Assembly (NCBI GenBank): GCA_905178155.1
Contig: CAJINV010000002.1
Coordinates: 10,761,465-10,825,464, forward strand
From: Amoebophrya sp. A120
Taxonomy: Eukaryota > Sar > Dinophyceae > Syndiniales > Amoebophryaceae
Reading direction: 5' to 3'
DNA: 64,000 nucleotides
Position numbers and translations under genes: made by a program. The notes under the pieces were generated by a model. That model searched no databases. It worked only from the letters and a program-made list of their open reading frames with translations, and had not been told where the DNA came from. This document shows, in pieces, positions 22,754-34,006 of this stretch. Every line of letters starts with the position of its first letter. Position 1 is the first letter of the stretch.

Positions 22754-23722
22754 ATGACGTTAGCCTTCGAGGATATTGCGATGCTGGCAGTCGCATACTG
22801 CGCGGTGCTATTCATCCAGCATTTGATCGAACGCTCTAAGATCCTAGAGCCGCGGACGACTAGGGCGGCCAGCACGCAGGCACCGGTTTCCAAGCCGACC
22901 GCCCTCAGCTTTTTCGGAGTCAACCAGCTAGTAGAGGGACGCCAGTTTTACCGGACGTCGTCCGTCCGCCATTACACAAGCCAGGGACGTTTCGAGTACT
23001 TCGATTTTTATTTTAGTAAGCCGAGTACTGCTCGAGCACCTGTCGTCACCTCCACATGAATATCATGATTCCCCGATAGTACATCGACGCACTTCAATTT
23101 TATATTGCACCTACATCACAGGTTCAACATCGAAGCGAAGCACGGATTCAAGCCGGGCTGCCGGATCGAGCTTACCAGGAAGCAGGTCCAGAACGTTATT
23201 GAAGGACTTTGGTCCGATCTCGTATCGCACTTCTGCGATCGCGCGTCCGATACCGTCGAACGGAGACTGATGTATTATTTACCTTTTCTCTCTCATTCGG
23301 TTGACTGCTTATGCTGATCACGCATGCCTTTTGCTCCACCCTGTAGTTTCGCTAACCCCATGATCTTCGCATTGAGATAACGATCTCTTCACCACACCAC
23401 CAGGCGGGTGCTGATCCTGCGCAAAATGGTGTACTCGAAGCCCATCCACACACCGCTCATTGTGCTAGTCCTCACCGAATTCATTCGCAGCGAGAATTTC
23501 AAGCGCACCTGCTTACCGCAGATGTCGATCCCGCAGCTTTCCGGGGACGTGTTGCAAGGTGACGGTGACTCGCAGCTGGTCAAGAAGCGCCCGATCACGG
23601 TGGATTTGTTGTACGGGGAAGTGCACAAGATTAAGAAGGAAATCAGCCTCTTCTTCTTAACTTTTCGGAGCGACAACGAAGAGGTGGAAGAGCAAACCAC
23701 CGCGGACTACGAGTCTGATTGA
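22754..23722 (+). CDS. DIRS-like element ORF 1, unknown small protein, three exons
   Basis: Exon 1 starts at ATG 22754 with a hydrophobic N-terminus (IAMLAVAYCAVLFIQHLI) and ends near the donor GTAAG at 23016. Exon 2 is about 23122-23271 and exon 3 is 23404-23722. The exon 2-3 joint is in phase (GT-AG). The exon 1-2 joint misses by one base with the best sites, so either the splice pair is non-canonical or the copy has a one-base lesion. The product would be about 240 residues with an acidic end (NEEVEEQTTADYESD). No family recognised. Its place just after A1 suggests an accessory structural gene of the element; the N-terminal helix hints at membrane contact. Confidence 0.5.
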
Positions 23723-24373
23723 GGTGCAGATGTGCATCTGTTTCTCCCTAGTGATAGCTAGGCTCTTCGCCTGACCGCAGAGTCAGCTCACATTGACGTC
23801 ACCGATGTTGTCAAGCTATTTTACACGATATATGAAACTCGAGACAGATTTTGACACACGCCACTACCAGCTCCTTGATCATACTTTTCAGGCCAGTCGA
23901 TATATGTGTATCCTGACCATCCTCCCGATATTGAAAGAACCTTGAGCACGACAGCGATCGGCGCCTTTTGATTGCATCCGAGTTCTAGTTCTTCGCGTTT
24001 GCGTCCCATTTGGGTTTTTGCACATTTCCACCGAGAGATCTCAGTTGCAGCAAGCGGGCATGTTGAGACCATGGAGCGGTTTTCTTGAGAGTGTGTATGT
24101 GAGCAACGCGAGAGAAACAGCTTCCTGGCTGTAGAGTGCACAACAGAATTTTTGTGTTTCAGATAACATTGCACTTTCGACAATTTGATATAATGTATTT
24201 CTTAGCAGAATATAGTAGACTTCAGCAAAAGCACATGCCGCGCGCGCGTTCTTCCTCACTCCATTTCAGCCATCACCGCAGCCAAGATTTATCGAGTGCT
24301 CTTGCGCAGGTATCGACCACCGCCCGCGTCAGCACGACCAGCGTCATTCATGATTGCTACTATTTTCTCGTAG

Positions 24374-24733
24374 ATGTCGCAGCTGTATACGTTCGAAGCT
24401 CAGGCAGGCGCAACGTCTATTATTAGTTGCAAAGGACCGTGTAACAACTCTTTTCGCATCAGGGTCGTCACTTCAGATCTAGAAAAAAGGATCACGTACC
24501 TCGGTGGGGAACTAGCCAAATGGCAAGCAAAATCTCTTGAGTTAGAAGAATTAGTAGCTGAATTGCGTGACCAGATAGAAAGCCTAGAGTTTAGCCTGCA
24601 GTGTAAAAACGAAGCCATCACAGCTCTTAAGGACCGAAACTCTCGCCTCCATAACATTCGACTTAACGGGGTAAAACCGGTTAGAATTGAGAACCCGCCA
24701 AAGGTGCCCATCCCAGACGACAGAGATTTTTGA
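24374..24733 (+). CDS. DIRS-like element ORF 2, small coiled-coil protein
   Basis: 119 residues in one exon from ATG 24374. Residues about 35-90 form a clear coiled coil (LEKRITYLGGELAKWQ, LEELVAELRDQIESLEF) with heptad-spaced Leu/Ile. The C-terminus is Pro/Lys/Asp-rich. No enzyme motif. An oligomerising accessory or capsid partner is possible, by position and coiled coil only. Stop TGA at 24731-24733; the next gene begins 53 bp downstream. Confidence 0.55.
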   Translation: MSQLYTFEAQAGATSIISCKGPCNNSFRIRVVTSDLEKRITYLGGELAKWQAKSLELEELVAELRDQIESLEFSLQCKNEAITALKDRNSRLHNIRLNGVKPVRIENPPKVPIPDDRDF

Positions 24734-24786
24734 TTTTGTAAGTCAGGCTCTACTGCGATTATTCAGCTTTGTTTCTCTCGTGCGTC

Positions 24787-25371
24787 ATGGACTACTACGA
24801 CCCTCCAGATACGACATTTTACAGATCTGATCTTCCACAGTTCGGGCAGAACGTGGCCGTATGGCCAAGTAGCCACGTTAGACGTGACGGCTCCCTGCAG
24901 GCACCAACTTCATTGCCATATTTTTCACAGCCTACCCCTGTATTACGCCCATCGCGAGCAGAGTATCTTCGCAATCCGTTTCGAGTCACGCCGTTCTTAG
25001 TTAGCGTTAATCCAGACGCGAGAGTTTATTACACGCAGTTTGGAATTTGGGTCGTTCTCGATCTTTACATCTTAGACAGCAGATTAGCCTACGAACTCGT
25101 GTTTGAATTCTCTGGAGAGGGATACCTTCGCGGTTTCCACGGATCCCGCGAGCACCACAGAGACCACACTTCCTACCGGTACGAGAGCCGAGGGGAAAGT
25201 TACACGCAGCTGAACTACCACCCCACCGAGCCCTACCCCTACCGCGAACCCGACCAGCATCCGCCGGGACCCGCCGAGCGTGATTTCGCACACGTAGCGT
25301 GGCAGCGCGAGCGCGCGAACTTCTTCCCTCTCCCATTCGGTCTTCCTTCTTCCAGTTCGACCTCAGAATAG
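24787..25371 (+). CDS. DIRS-like element ORF 3, Tyr/Pro/His-rich unknown protein
   Basis: 194 residues from ATG 24787. The first half includes a hydrophobic segment (QFGIWVVLDLYILDSRLAYELVF, shown in two overlapping parts: QFGIWVVLDLYILD and LDSRLAYELVF). The second half is rich in Tyr, Pro, His, Arg and Glu (YHPTEPYPYREPDQHPPGP). A cryptic intron covering the hydrophobic part cannot be excluded. It ends 21 bp before the Gag-like start, so the two may share a transcript. No family recognised. Confidence 0.5.
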   Translation: MDYYDPPDTTFYRSDLPQFGQNVAVWPSSHVRRDGSLQAPTSLPYFSQPTPVLRPSRAEYLRNPFRVTPFLVSVNPDARVYYTQFGIWVVLDLYILDSRLAYELVFEFSGEGYLRGFHGSREHHRDHTSYRYESRGESYTQLNYHPTEPYPYREPDQHPPGPAERDFAHVAWQRERANFFPLPFGLPSSSSTSE

Positions 25372-25392
25372 CCACGTCGCATTGGCTCCAGC

Positions 25393-28300
25393 ATGACTAA
25401 GCCAGCAGCAGGCATAAGTAGCGCAGGGCCTGCCCCCAAAGCTACCCCTTCCTCATCCAGGCAAAAAGGAGGATCCGGCCCCGCACCCGCCCCCCAAGCG
25501 AGCAAGGGAAATCTTGCAGGTGCTGATGCAGGCGCCGCCAGCAGTAGTAGCGCATCGGCGAGCAGTAGCATCCTTCCCGCCCCGAAATCCGGAAACCAGG
25601 ACACCGCCACGGCCAACCAGCCGGGACCAGCCCCCCGAAACAAGCTGGACTCTATCACGGAGGTCTTGCACATGGACCAAGGTACCCTTGATTGGGACAC
25701 CATCGCCGCACCCAAGGCAACGACGCTGCAGTCGCCGAGCGCCAAAATTGCAGCTTTCGTCGGCTACTCCATCTTACCCGCGCTCGAGTTGCGGGCGGGC
25801 GGCGAAAACTTCGGACAGGAAGATATTGAGGAGTTGTTGCAGTTCACGAACGAAGAGCTGGAAAAGCTCAGCACAAGCATGAACATTGATCGGGAACAAC
25901 TCCCCCTCGGGCTGCGGAATGGCCGGCCCGAGCAAACCCCCGCCAACTGGAACGTGTTCAAAGCGTTCAACGACGCCATAAGCGCCATCCAGGATACGAG
26001 CCAGCTGTTCCAGAACGAGCCGAAAAATACGTTCATGACAACGTCAAAGCTGCTAGTGCACGCGATGTTTGCGCTGGGCCGGTTCGCCACCAAATCGGGC
26101 TGGAAGGACATCCCGCAGGACGTGTTGCTTGACGCGGCCATGTTTACTTTTCACCTGCCGGGGGCAGGACTCGAGTTCTGCAAGATCATCTACAAAGTAT
26201 TTATTTTCCCCTCATTTTTTCCACGATTCCATGACGCCCATCATGCCTAGACACACACGCCACACAAGATGTTATTCATACTTTCCCCTCTCCTTCATAC
26301 AGGTAACGTGTGCGCTCAACGCCACGCGCGAGCCGCACCTCCAGGGATACGATTTCTGGCATCCAGTGCTGAAGGCTGCGTTCTCCACTTCGGGACCAGC
26401 GCCTGGCGACCTGAGGACGTTCAAGCTCGCGAAGCTCAACTTGCGCCTCACGCTGTTGCAGTGGTACGGGCCCATCAAGATGGACCTGTATTCCGACCAT
26501 TTGCACCACTACCTGCAGAAAACCCTGAAAGCGATCTTCCAGACGATCCCGGACAATTTTGTATTGCAAGAGAACCCAACACCACCCAACGCGGCGGACA
26601 TAGCCGAGAAGTGGCCTTTCACCGAGACAGCTACTATCGCGGATGTGAGGAAAATAGTACGAACGGAAGCCGCGAACAAACGCACCGAGGCAGAAGCGAA
26701 AGCTCGGTCCGCGGCCGCAACCAGCATCGCGAATGTCCGCGCACACCGCGACCGGCTACAGCATGAGTTGACAGCGGAAAGGGTGCACATCGAGTCGTAC
26801 CAGGGAATGGTGGCTCGGATGGAGAAAGAGCAGGACAGCAAGCAGCTACAGCTCACGGAGGCCTTGCTGAAGACCGCCGAGCTCGAGCGCGACATCGCTC
26901 AGCAACAGCCGCCCACGCGGCTCGATACCGGCGCACCGCCACCCCAGCTGCATTCGCCACTGCGGCGTGCACCGCGCGGGAAGGACACGCTAATCGGTGC
27001 GGTACCCCGACCCGACCTGAGCCGTGTCTCGCAGGACCCGCAGGGCGAGTTGTTTTCCGCGGAGTGCGGGCACTCCTTCAAGCGCGGAGGACCGCCTTCG
27101 AGCTCACCCAGCTCTGACTCGTCGAACCTTCGTGACGTTGCTTTCGGTTACAAAGACGACCAGCACGCGTCCGTACCACGGCCGACCAAGCACAGGAGGA
27201 ACAGCGCCCCTAGCGCCTCCCCAGTGCACGACGATCCACTGAACCATTTCAACGACACTCGGTTCCAAGGATTAGGAGCTGAAGATACGAATTGCAGATG
27301 GTATGAGCGGGAGGATCCATTCGAGCCGGCGCAGAGAGCCACCGGCGGCGACGACCGGCGAACGAGGTCGGGGGACCCCCGCCCCGCCCCGCGCGGATTC
27401 ATGCCCTTCTTCGGGTTCCCGGGCGCCCCCATATGGGGGAGCATGCCAAGCTTCGCTTCCATGTTTGGTAGCCGCTCTCGGTACGCGGACGATACGCGAG
27501 ACGCGAGCGCTCTTAGCCTGGCCGCCCGGGATAAAATCAGGGATAAGATGCCGCACCACGAGATTGAGAATAACTTGACTAACAACCACGGCGAGCAGTC
27601 ACCATGGGCTTTTCGCGAGCTGCGGTACCTGATCCATCAGGACTTCAAGCAGCACCGATCGCGCAAACACGACGGTATATTTCTAGCTTGGTTCTTCTAT
27701 TTTTCTGATGCATGAATGCTTTTGACTTTCAAGTCGCGTGCGCTCTATTTATTCATCCATCTCATTCCCTCTCGCCACCAGATACCTGGGAAGACAGCAG
27801 GGTAGCCGCGTCACACACGCTCTTGTACGGCATTACAACCCGCGAGCTTCTCATCGAGGCAGGGCAGAGATCAGATGGTGCTGACCTCACGCAGTTTGAG
27901 GCCCTAGTTACCAGCTTAGCAGCGAACAAGCTGTTGGTGAAGGAGCGCTGGGATAAGATGACTGAAGACAGGGCTAAAATCCCGACCGACCCAGCGAAGC
28001 TAACTTGGCCTTTCGGCTTCTCGGCCGCCGACAAAGCGGACGCCCTGGAGCTGCTAGACGACATCATCTCTAAAGCAAGTTCCACAACTTCCACACAAAT
28101 GAGCATCCTCTTTACGCAGCACACCGCCACGCTGCACGATCTACAGGTGCTGGTGCGCAAGCTAGGAAAGGAGATCGGGAAGCATAAGAAGTCCCACCCG
28201 CACGACATTCAGTCGTACGATTCTAAGGAGCTACGGGCCCTCGCATCGACCGAATTCCTCCACACGTTGCTGCTGATCATCCCGTTCACGCTGACCGATT

Positions 28301-29628
28301 TGTACAAAAATAGGACGTGCGAGCTCTACGCGCTATTGAAGAATAAGATCCAGGACGCCGGTCTCTGCGAAAAGTTCACTAGCAAAGATACTTCGAAAGC
28401 GTTGCTCTTGTACTTCGAGTACTGTTTGGATTGGCAGAAAGAGATCAAAGAATTCGCGAATAAGCCCAAACCGGAGGAACGCAAAACAGCCGAGCAAATC
28501 CAGCCGCCGATCGACCGCTTTATTAAAGGTGCTTATTTGTAGTTTTCCCTCCAGATGATTTTTGCTGCTATCAGTACGCCATGACCTCTGTTAATTATTC
28601 TCATTATTCTTCGCAATCCCCCCCTACAGTTCGTTCTCGATTTTCCCACTTCTCAGATGTGGGCCAACTCCCGGACGCCGCCAAAAGTTGGACCGAAGAA
28701 GCAGTTGCGGGTGTGGAAAAAACGAAGTCCTCCAAAGGATGGACGACGTCGATTCGTGCCATCGCGCACAGACACAACCCGAAAGTCAAGGAGCACGCAC
28801 CCAACCCAGGCGGCAGCCGCAGCCAGGGGAAGGGTCATAAAACCGCACAGAACCAGACCCGAGGTGACCGACCTACCAACCGGGGTGATCGCGACTTCCC
28901 GTACAACCCGCGTCCGCGGTTCGGTGCGAATGGAAAAGGTTTCGGCAATCAGTTCCGCGACTGGGATTGGTACGGCGGAGGCGGAGGCGGCGGCAGAAGC
29001 CGCCAGCTGTTCAGCGCCAACTACCAGAGCCAGTACGGAGGGGGCTGCGATTTACCCACTTTCCACCAGGGTCACAATCACCGCATTCGTCCAGACCGCG
29101 CATCGTATCGGGATTACGACTACCGCGATCGCGCGTGGCAAGACCACCACTACGGCAGGGACCAGGAGCGACAGCAGCCGCCCCCACCCGCCGCCCCAGG
29201 AGGGGGAGAAAACAGAACCCTCCCTCCGGGCTCGAAGGGCGCCACGAAGGGCGACCTTGATGCCAAAGGTACACTTTTTCTTTGTCATGTAGTTGTCACA
29301 GCGACATTTGTCGCCGAGCATGCGACATCTCGATCCCCATAGCATTCGCATTGTTCATTTTTCATCTTGATTATTATCAGGCGGGGGAGGTAAAGGCAAC
29401 ATCCCAGTCTTCCGGCAGAAGCTGATCACCGGTGTCTACAAGAACAAGGCTACGCTCGAGGAACTCAAGGCAGACAACAAGCTGTGCACATACCATTTGT
29501 GTTGTATCAACAAAGTCAAGAACGATAGGGGAGCGATCATCTTCTGCCAACCCACAGGGAACAACAAGTGCACGAAAGACCACTCGTATACAGAAACTAA
29601 GAACGCCGAATACCTGAAGAGAGCGTAG
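25393..29628 (+). CDS. DIRS-like element Gag-like protein, five exons, C-terminal Cys/His finger
   Basis: Exons 25393-26196, 26303-27674, 27782-28528, 28630-29268 and 29381-29628 have GT-AG introns of about 100 nt and keep phase throughout, giving 1,269 residues. Layout: Ala/Ser/Pro-rich N-terminus; helical region (about 80-440); an Ala/Arg/Glu-rich coiled coil (about 395-500); an Arg/Pro/Ser linker; a second helical domain (about 726-970, SRVAASHTLLYGITT onward); an Arg/Gly/Tyr-rich basic region with a GGGGGGGRSR stretch; and a Cys/His cluster at the end (C1223, H1226, C1228, C1229, C1243, C1251, H1255) like a zinc finger. Finger plus basic region suggests nucleic-acid binding, and position before RT suits Gag. 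No direct sequence match to a known Gag was recognised. Four introns in a retroelement gag are unusual, since retrotransposition through a spliced RNA should remove them. Confidence 0.78.
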
Positions 29629-30456
29629 TGTTAAATTAAAAAATTTCTCGAAAATATGAGCTATATTTACTTCTCTCGAGCTGGAAGCCGTATCGTTCCA
29701 GCTTTAGTATTACGAACGATCGCGACCACCTAGACACGCTTCCCCACACGAACATCAGTCGTGTGGTCTCGTCAATGCAGATTATCAGACATTTTTATTT
29801 TTGTATTTTTCTTCGCTCTATGAACTATATTTGTTGACTGCATTACAGATTCTGGTCGTAGTAAGCGTTCGAGCTGAAGACCCAATACCTACCCCGAACG
29901 AGCACTACAATCCAAGATTTGTTATTGATTTGTGATTTTTCATCACGTAAATATCTTGTATCGCAGCTGTGAGCATGGCTTTCGTCTACCAGCTACGAAT
30001 AGCTATCAATTGAAAGGATGACAGGGACGTCATTTAGGCACTCGTAGCATGCATTGCACGCATGTGCAGGCTCTCCGTTCTCAAATATGCGTGTTCACGT
30101 CGTCTAGCAATTCGTTCTAACTTTCTCCTCGGACACTCTACCTTGCACTAGAGTCATCGTAGTAGTTCGGACCGCCTCAGTCGTCAATCCACCGGATTCT
30201 ATCGCATTTCTGTCGTTGCTGTGTCGTACGCATTCGTTCGGGGTCGTAGGGGCATCGCATTGACGATTCTAAACACACCTCGTAGACTTAGCATAGTCGT
30301 ATCCAAGCTACACTACCCCCGCATAGTAAAAGCCTACTCACCCTTAGAACATCTAATACAAACCATTTCACTAGGCCGTACTCTAAGCCGCTGTTTTTTG
30401 CTTGTTCTACATCTTTTGTATCATGCAGTTGGATCACGCCGTGATTTCTTCCTAGA
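29629..30456. other. Spacer inside the DIRS-like element
   Basis: About 830 bp between the Gag-like gene and ORF 5 with no coding signal recognised; it probably holds the 3' end of one transcript and the promoter of the next. Confidence 0.4.
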
Positions 30457-31167
30457 ATGGCACAGCGTAGCGTCATCTTTCGCCGCCGCATTCCCAATTC
30501 TCAGAGGGTCAAAGACCTCATCGTCGACGAAGAGGTGATAGTCGAGGCGCGGGACACCGAGGGCAATACAGTCTGGGATACCAGCCTCGCGGAGCCAGTC
30601 CTTACTGACAACCCGCTGCACATACCGAAACCGCTACAGCCGCGAACTCGCGTCCACCCGTTCGCGGCGAAGCAGCAAGACGCTCGTAAGAGCGGTCCGA
30701 ACGGACGGCGGGCGGGTACCCCGTCCCCAACCAAGGAATCGCGCGAGAGGTGGATTCTGCAGGAACATCCCACCTTCTCCCCGCCAGGGTGGCGAGAGCG
30801 GGAGCGAGCCCGGAAAGGCGTCGCAACGCTCCTCTGGACCAGCGAAGCCCCTCCTCCGAGGAGAGAAGCACCGGAGTATTCACCGGACACCGTGAAGTTG
30901 TGGAGCGAGTGGCAGAACAGAAAGGCAGCAAAGCCTCAGGCTAAATCCTTCACTGACCCCGGCATTTCTACTGTTGGCAACGTCTCATCTGCTTCCGACC
31001 ACCAGTTGCAGCGTCCAGCTAAAGTCAGGAGGACATCGGAACAGCAGTCCCAGCCGGGCCCGTGGAACACGATCTTTCTGTGCGTTAGCGATGCCGCGCA
31101 AGCGGGTGCGAAAGAGCAACAGCAAGAAGCAGGGGGAGCCAAGAGCTCCTCCGCCCGCCAAGCGTGA
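30457..31167 (+). CDS. DIRS-like element ORF 5, basic protein overlapping the RT gene
   Basis: 236 residues from ATG 30457, rich in Arg, Pro, Ser and Glu (FRRRIPNSQRVKDLIVDEEV; RESRERWILQEHPTFSPPGW). It overlaps the RT reading frame by about 77 bases, with RT in the +1 frame. This can mean a separate RT start at ATG 31091 or programmed +1 shifting from ORF 5 into RT. DIRS elements often have overlapping frames here. No protease motif found. Confidence 0.55.
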   Translation: MAQRSVIFRRRIPNSQRVKDLIVDEEVIVEARDTEGNTVWDTSLAEPVLTDNPLHIPKPLQPRTRVHPFAAKQQDARKSGPNGRRAGTPSPTKESRERWILQEHPTFSPPGWRERERARKGVATLLWTSEAPPPRREAPEYSPDTVKLWSEWQNRKAAKPQAKSFTDPGISTVGNVSSASDHQLQRPAKVRRTSEQQSQPGPWNTIFLCVSDAAQAGAKEQQQEAGGAKSSSARQA

Positions 31168-33571
31168 ATGCGCTTCATGGGACGAATGCGACCTTCTGAC
31201 GCCCGAGCGGAGAGCCGCGCTGGATCATCTGCGGAAGCTGCAGCAGTGGGATGCTGCCACCAGGATCGCCATGGAGGAGCAGCGAATTCAGGGGATACTT
31301 GACGACCTAGAAGCCCACCTGTTAGCAAACGAAATCGAGATTCAGAAATATGAAGATGAGAAACCTGTGCACATTCACCAGATAAACAACTCCTACCTAG
31401 GCACCGACCCGGGCTTTCCAACGCGCAAACTGAACGTATTCGCGTTGAACTACTTAGCCGAAAAAAGCGATTACTTGGACGCCGAGAAGCGGTCCATGTT
31501 ATATGGACTTTCCGGGTTCTGCAACACAGGCTTCCCTTCGGAAGGCCTAGTTCCGGTGTATGGCGCCTGGCCAGGCGGCAGGAAGCTATCACCAAGCGAG
31601 CTGCAGCGGGTGCAAGACTTCAGCTTCCACGACCCGCTGCGCCACGCGAAGGTGCAAGCAGCCCGAGCAGCGCAGAAAGCGCCTAGCTGCGACGATGATC
31701 TCGACATACACGAGAGGTGCTACCAGGCCTACGAGAAGCTCCAGAAGAGCGGCCTCGCAGAGCCTATCGACTCGTCGACGGCGGAACAGATGATGGGGAA
31801 AGGGGCCTACTTTGTGGACGTTTTTGGTTTAGGTCAACGGCCAGACGACACGGGCCGGTTTCAGAAGGTCCGTCCGATTTCAGACGAGTCCGTGCGAAAC
31901 GAGGAGCTGTCACCCGCAACGGAGCACATGACTCTCCCAGGCATCCCGACAGTGATGCAGGCGGCGTTATACGCGCTTAACCCGCAATTCTCGTCCCAGT
32001 TCGCACAGGACAAGAGAGACGTCTTGAAATCCATCAACGAAGGCAGAGCAAAAGCAGCAGCATTGGGGAACAAGAAGATGGCATGGACAGACTTGACAAC
32101 TCTTCCCGAACCGGAGAAGGCGTTCGGGGGCCGTTCCTTCATGCCGACGTTCTGCAAAAATGATTTGCAGCAAGCATACTTTCAATTCGGCGTGCACTCG
32201 CCGGACAGAAATATGTACCGGATCTTCAACTATGGTTTGCAAAAGTATCGCACTCGCATTACATTTTTCTTCAGCATGAGAAACTATTTTTGTAGCGCGG
32301 CTTTGACTTGACATGGCTTTTGTAATGCACATTTGCATCGCGAGTGCGATACTTTTGCACAAGATATTAACCCGTCGACCATGAGCTTCGAATACGGTAA
32401 ACTTCTCACCTTGAACTTCGGAAACGTGCATTCGGTGTTTGGATTCGTGGGGGGAATCAGCGAGCTGTTGAACTGCTTCCTGAACAAAGTGCTGCTCGTG
32501 CCATCCATGGTGTACATAGATGACATCATTACCGTCTCCGACGGAGTTTTGGACACGGTGTACAGCAATGCAGTCCGAAGACTGTGCCAGATAGTGGGCA
32601 TCGCGGTGGCACCCGACAAAGTCGAGTTCGCTAATTTCTCGGAGAGCTGCGAAATCCTCGGAGTTTTGTGCGAGGTGTCTAAGGAGCAAATTTCTTTCTC
32701 CCTATCGAAGAAGAAAGTCGCGCTCATCTGCGACGAGATCGACAAGGTACTACGCAGCCTCGCGAAGCGCAACCCGCACTCCCACTTCAAGAAGTTGCAG
32801 AAACTGCAGGGAGTGCTCATGTATGGGCTCTTTTCGAGAAAGTACAAGAAGGGGATCCCTTGTGTCAAGCACCTGTACGACCTGACCGATACCGCCGCCA
32901 AATTCCATGAGAAAATAGCGCAGCCGAAGGTAGTCGAGAATCTAGTAGTCATGCTAACCAAGGCCAGGGCGATCATCGCCGCCAACGAGAAGACCACCAT
33001 CAAGGCCGAAGCCGCCACTAGAGCGCGAGTACACCTGATGACAGACGCCTCCGCCGACGCGGGGCGAGTGGCCTACGGAGGAGTTTTGTTTACCGCCCCG
33101 GGCAAGTCCATCGGGTACACATTGCATCGAACCGAGAAGCAGTTGCCGGACTTTGTCAAGCGATCGTGCATTCTTACGCACGAGTTGATAGCAGTGGCGC
33201 TCGGTGAACGCCTTTTTCGCGATTACCTGCGGGGGCGGAACTGCATTTCGCATGTGGATAATGCCGCCGCGACTTTCGGCATCATCAAAGGAGATTTAAA
33301 AGGAGCCAAGCCAGCAGCTGCCGCCTCGTCGCTTTGTGCCCGGCTGCACAGCGCCGATTCGTGGTTCTACCACGGCTACATAAACACGCATCTCAACGTT
33401 TCGGATGCGTGTACGAGGAAGGATATGTTCGACGAATTGTTGAGCAAGTACGGAACCGAATTCCCGTTTTCTGAACAAGAAGTTCTCAGCACTTTGAGCG
33501 ACTTTGTTAGTGAGATGGAATGTTTGTACAATGATTGCAATTTGGACGCGTTTCGAAAGACGAAAGTATAG
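31091..33571 (+). CDS. DIRS-type reverse transcriptase with RNase H, two exons
   Basis: Exons 31091-32234 and 32364-33571 give 783 residues. RT copies element RNA into DNA: motif A Asp358 (NDLQQAYFQF), and the catalytic box Y432-I-D-D (VYIDDIITV) preceded by NFGNVHSVFGFVGGISELLN. RNase H follows in the same protein: D609 (MTDASAD), E655 (HELIAVAL), D680 (HVDNAAATFG) and D729 (NVSDACTR), the expected D-E-D-D set. All catalytic residues are present, so the enzyme looks intact. The frame is open upstream of 31091 to 30974, so N-terminal fusion with ORF 5 by frameshifting is possible. The only intron (32235-32363) falls between motif A and the YIDD box and has perfect inverted-repeat ends. Splicing gives MYRIFNYDINPSTMSFEY across the joint. 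Confidence 0.9.
32235..32363 (+). mobile_element. Intron with perfect 20-bp terminal inverted repeats in the RT gene (introner-like)
   Basis: 129 nt, GT...AG. TGCAAAAGTATCGCACTCGC at 32238-32257 is the exact reverse complement of 32340-32359, and the inverted repeats lie three to four bases inside the splice sites. Removal keeps RT in frame, while the unspliced frame meets a stop at 32309-32311. The hairpin could bring the two splice sites together. The ends do not match the C-rich TIR family at 39127 and 57772, so it is a different family. No clear target duplication could be assigned. Confidence 0.8.
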
Positions 33572-33608
33572 TTTCTTCATCATCTACATTACGTTTTATT
33601 TTTCTTTC

Positions 33609-33961
33609 ATGGCGATCTACCGACCGGACCAGCGCTCGCTGTACGTAGCTTTTTGTTTCTTCTTGGCACATTCAAATGATTCTAACACATCTACAGGCTT
33701 CAGTTGCATGCTCAGCATCTAGATGAGCACCTGCCACGCACACAGAGCGCAGGTGCATCGCTTGAGCACAGTCATCAATGTGTTCTTGCCGACATCGGAG
33801 CGCTTCGCTCGGACAAGAACGAGAGATATCAGGTCCCCGAGAGTAAGATTCGCCCGTGTGCAATAAGATCAGAGCCCTCGATCGATCGAAATAATAACAA
33901 ATCTACTTCCTGTTTCCAGTATGAACCCTTAAAGATCAGCACTATTCCCACGGTGTTGTAA
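33609..33961 (+). CDS. DIRS-like element ORF 7, 69-residue protein, three small exons
   Basis: Exons 33609-33640, 33697-33832 and 33920-33961 keep phase with GT-AG introns of 56 and 87 nt and give a 69-residue His/Leu-rich protein (MAIYRPDQRSLLQLHAQHLD ...), ending ISTIPTVL. It lies between RT/RNase H and the recombinase. No family recognised. Three small exons all joining in frame make chance unlikely. Confidence 0.5.
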
Positions 33962-34006
33962 GCAGCAGTATGATCATCCAAATTCCACAATAATAGGCAA
34001 TAGGAG

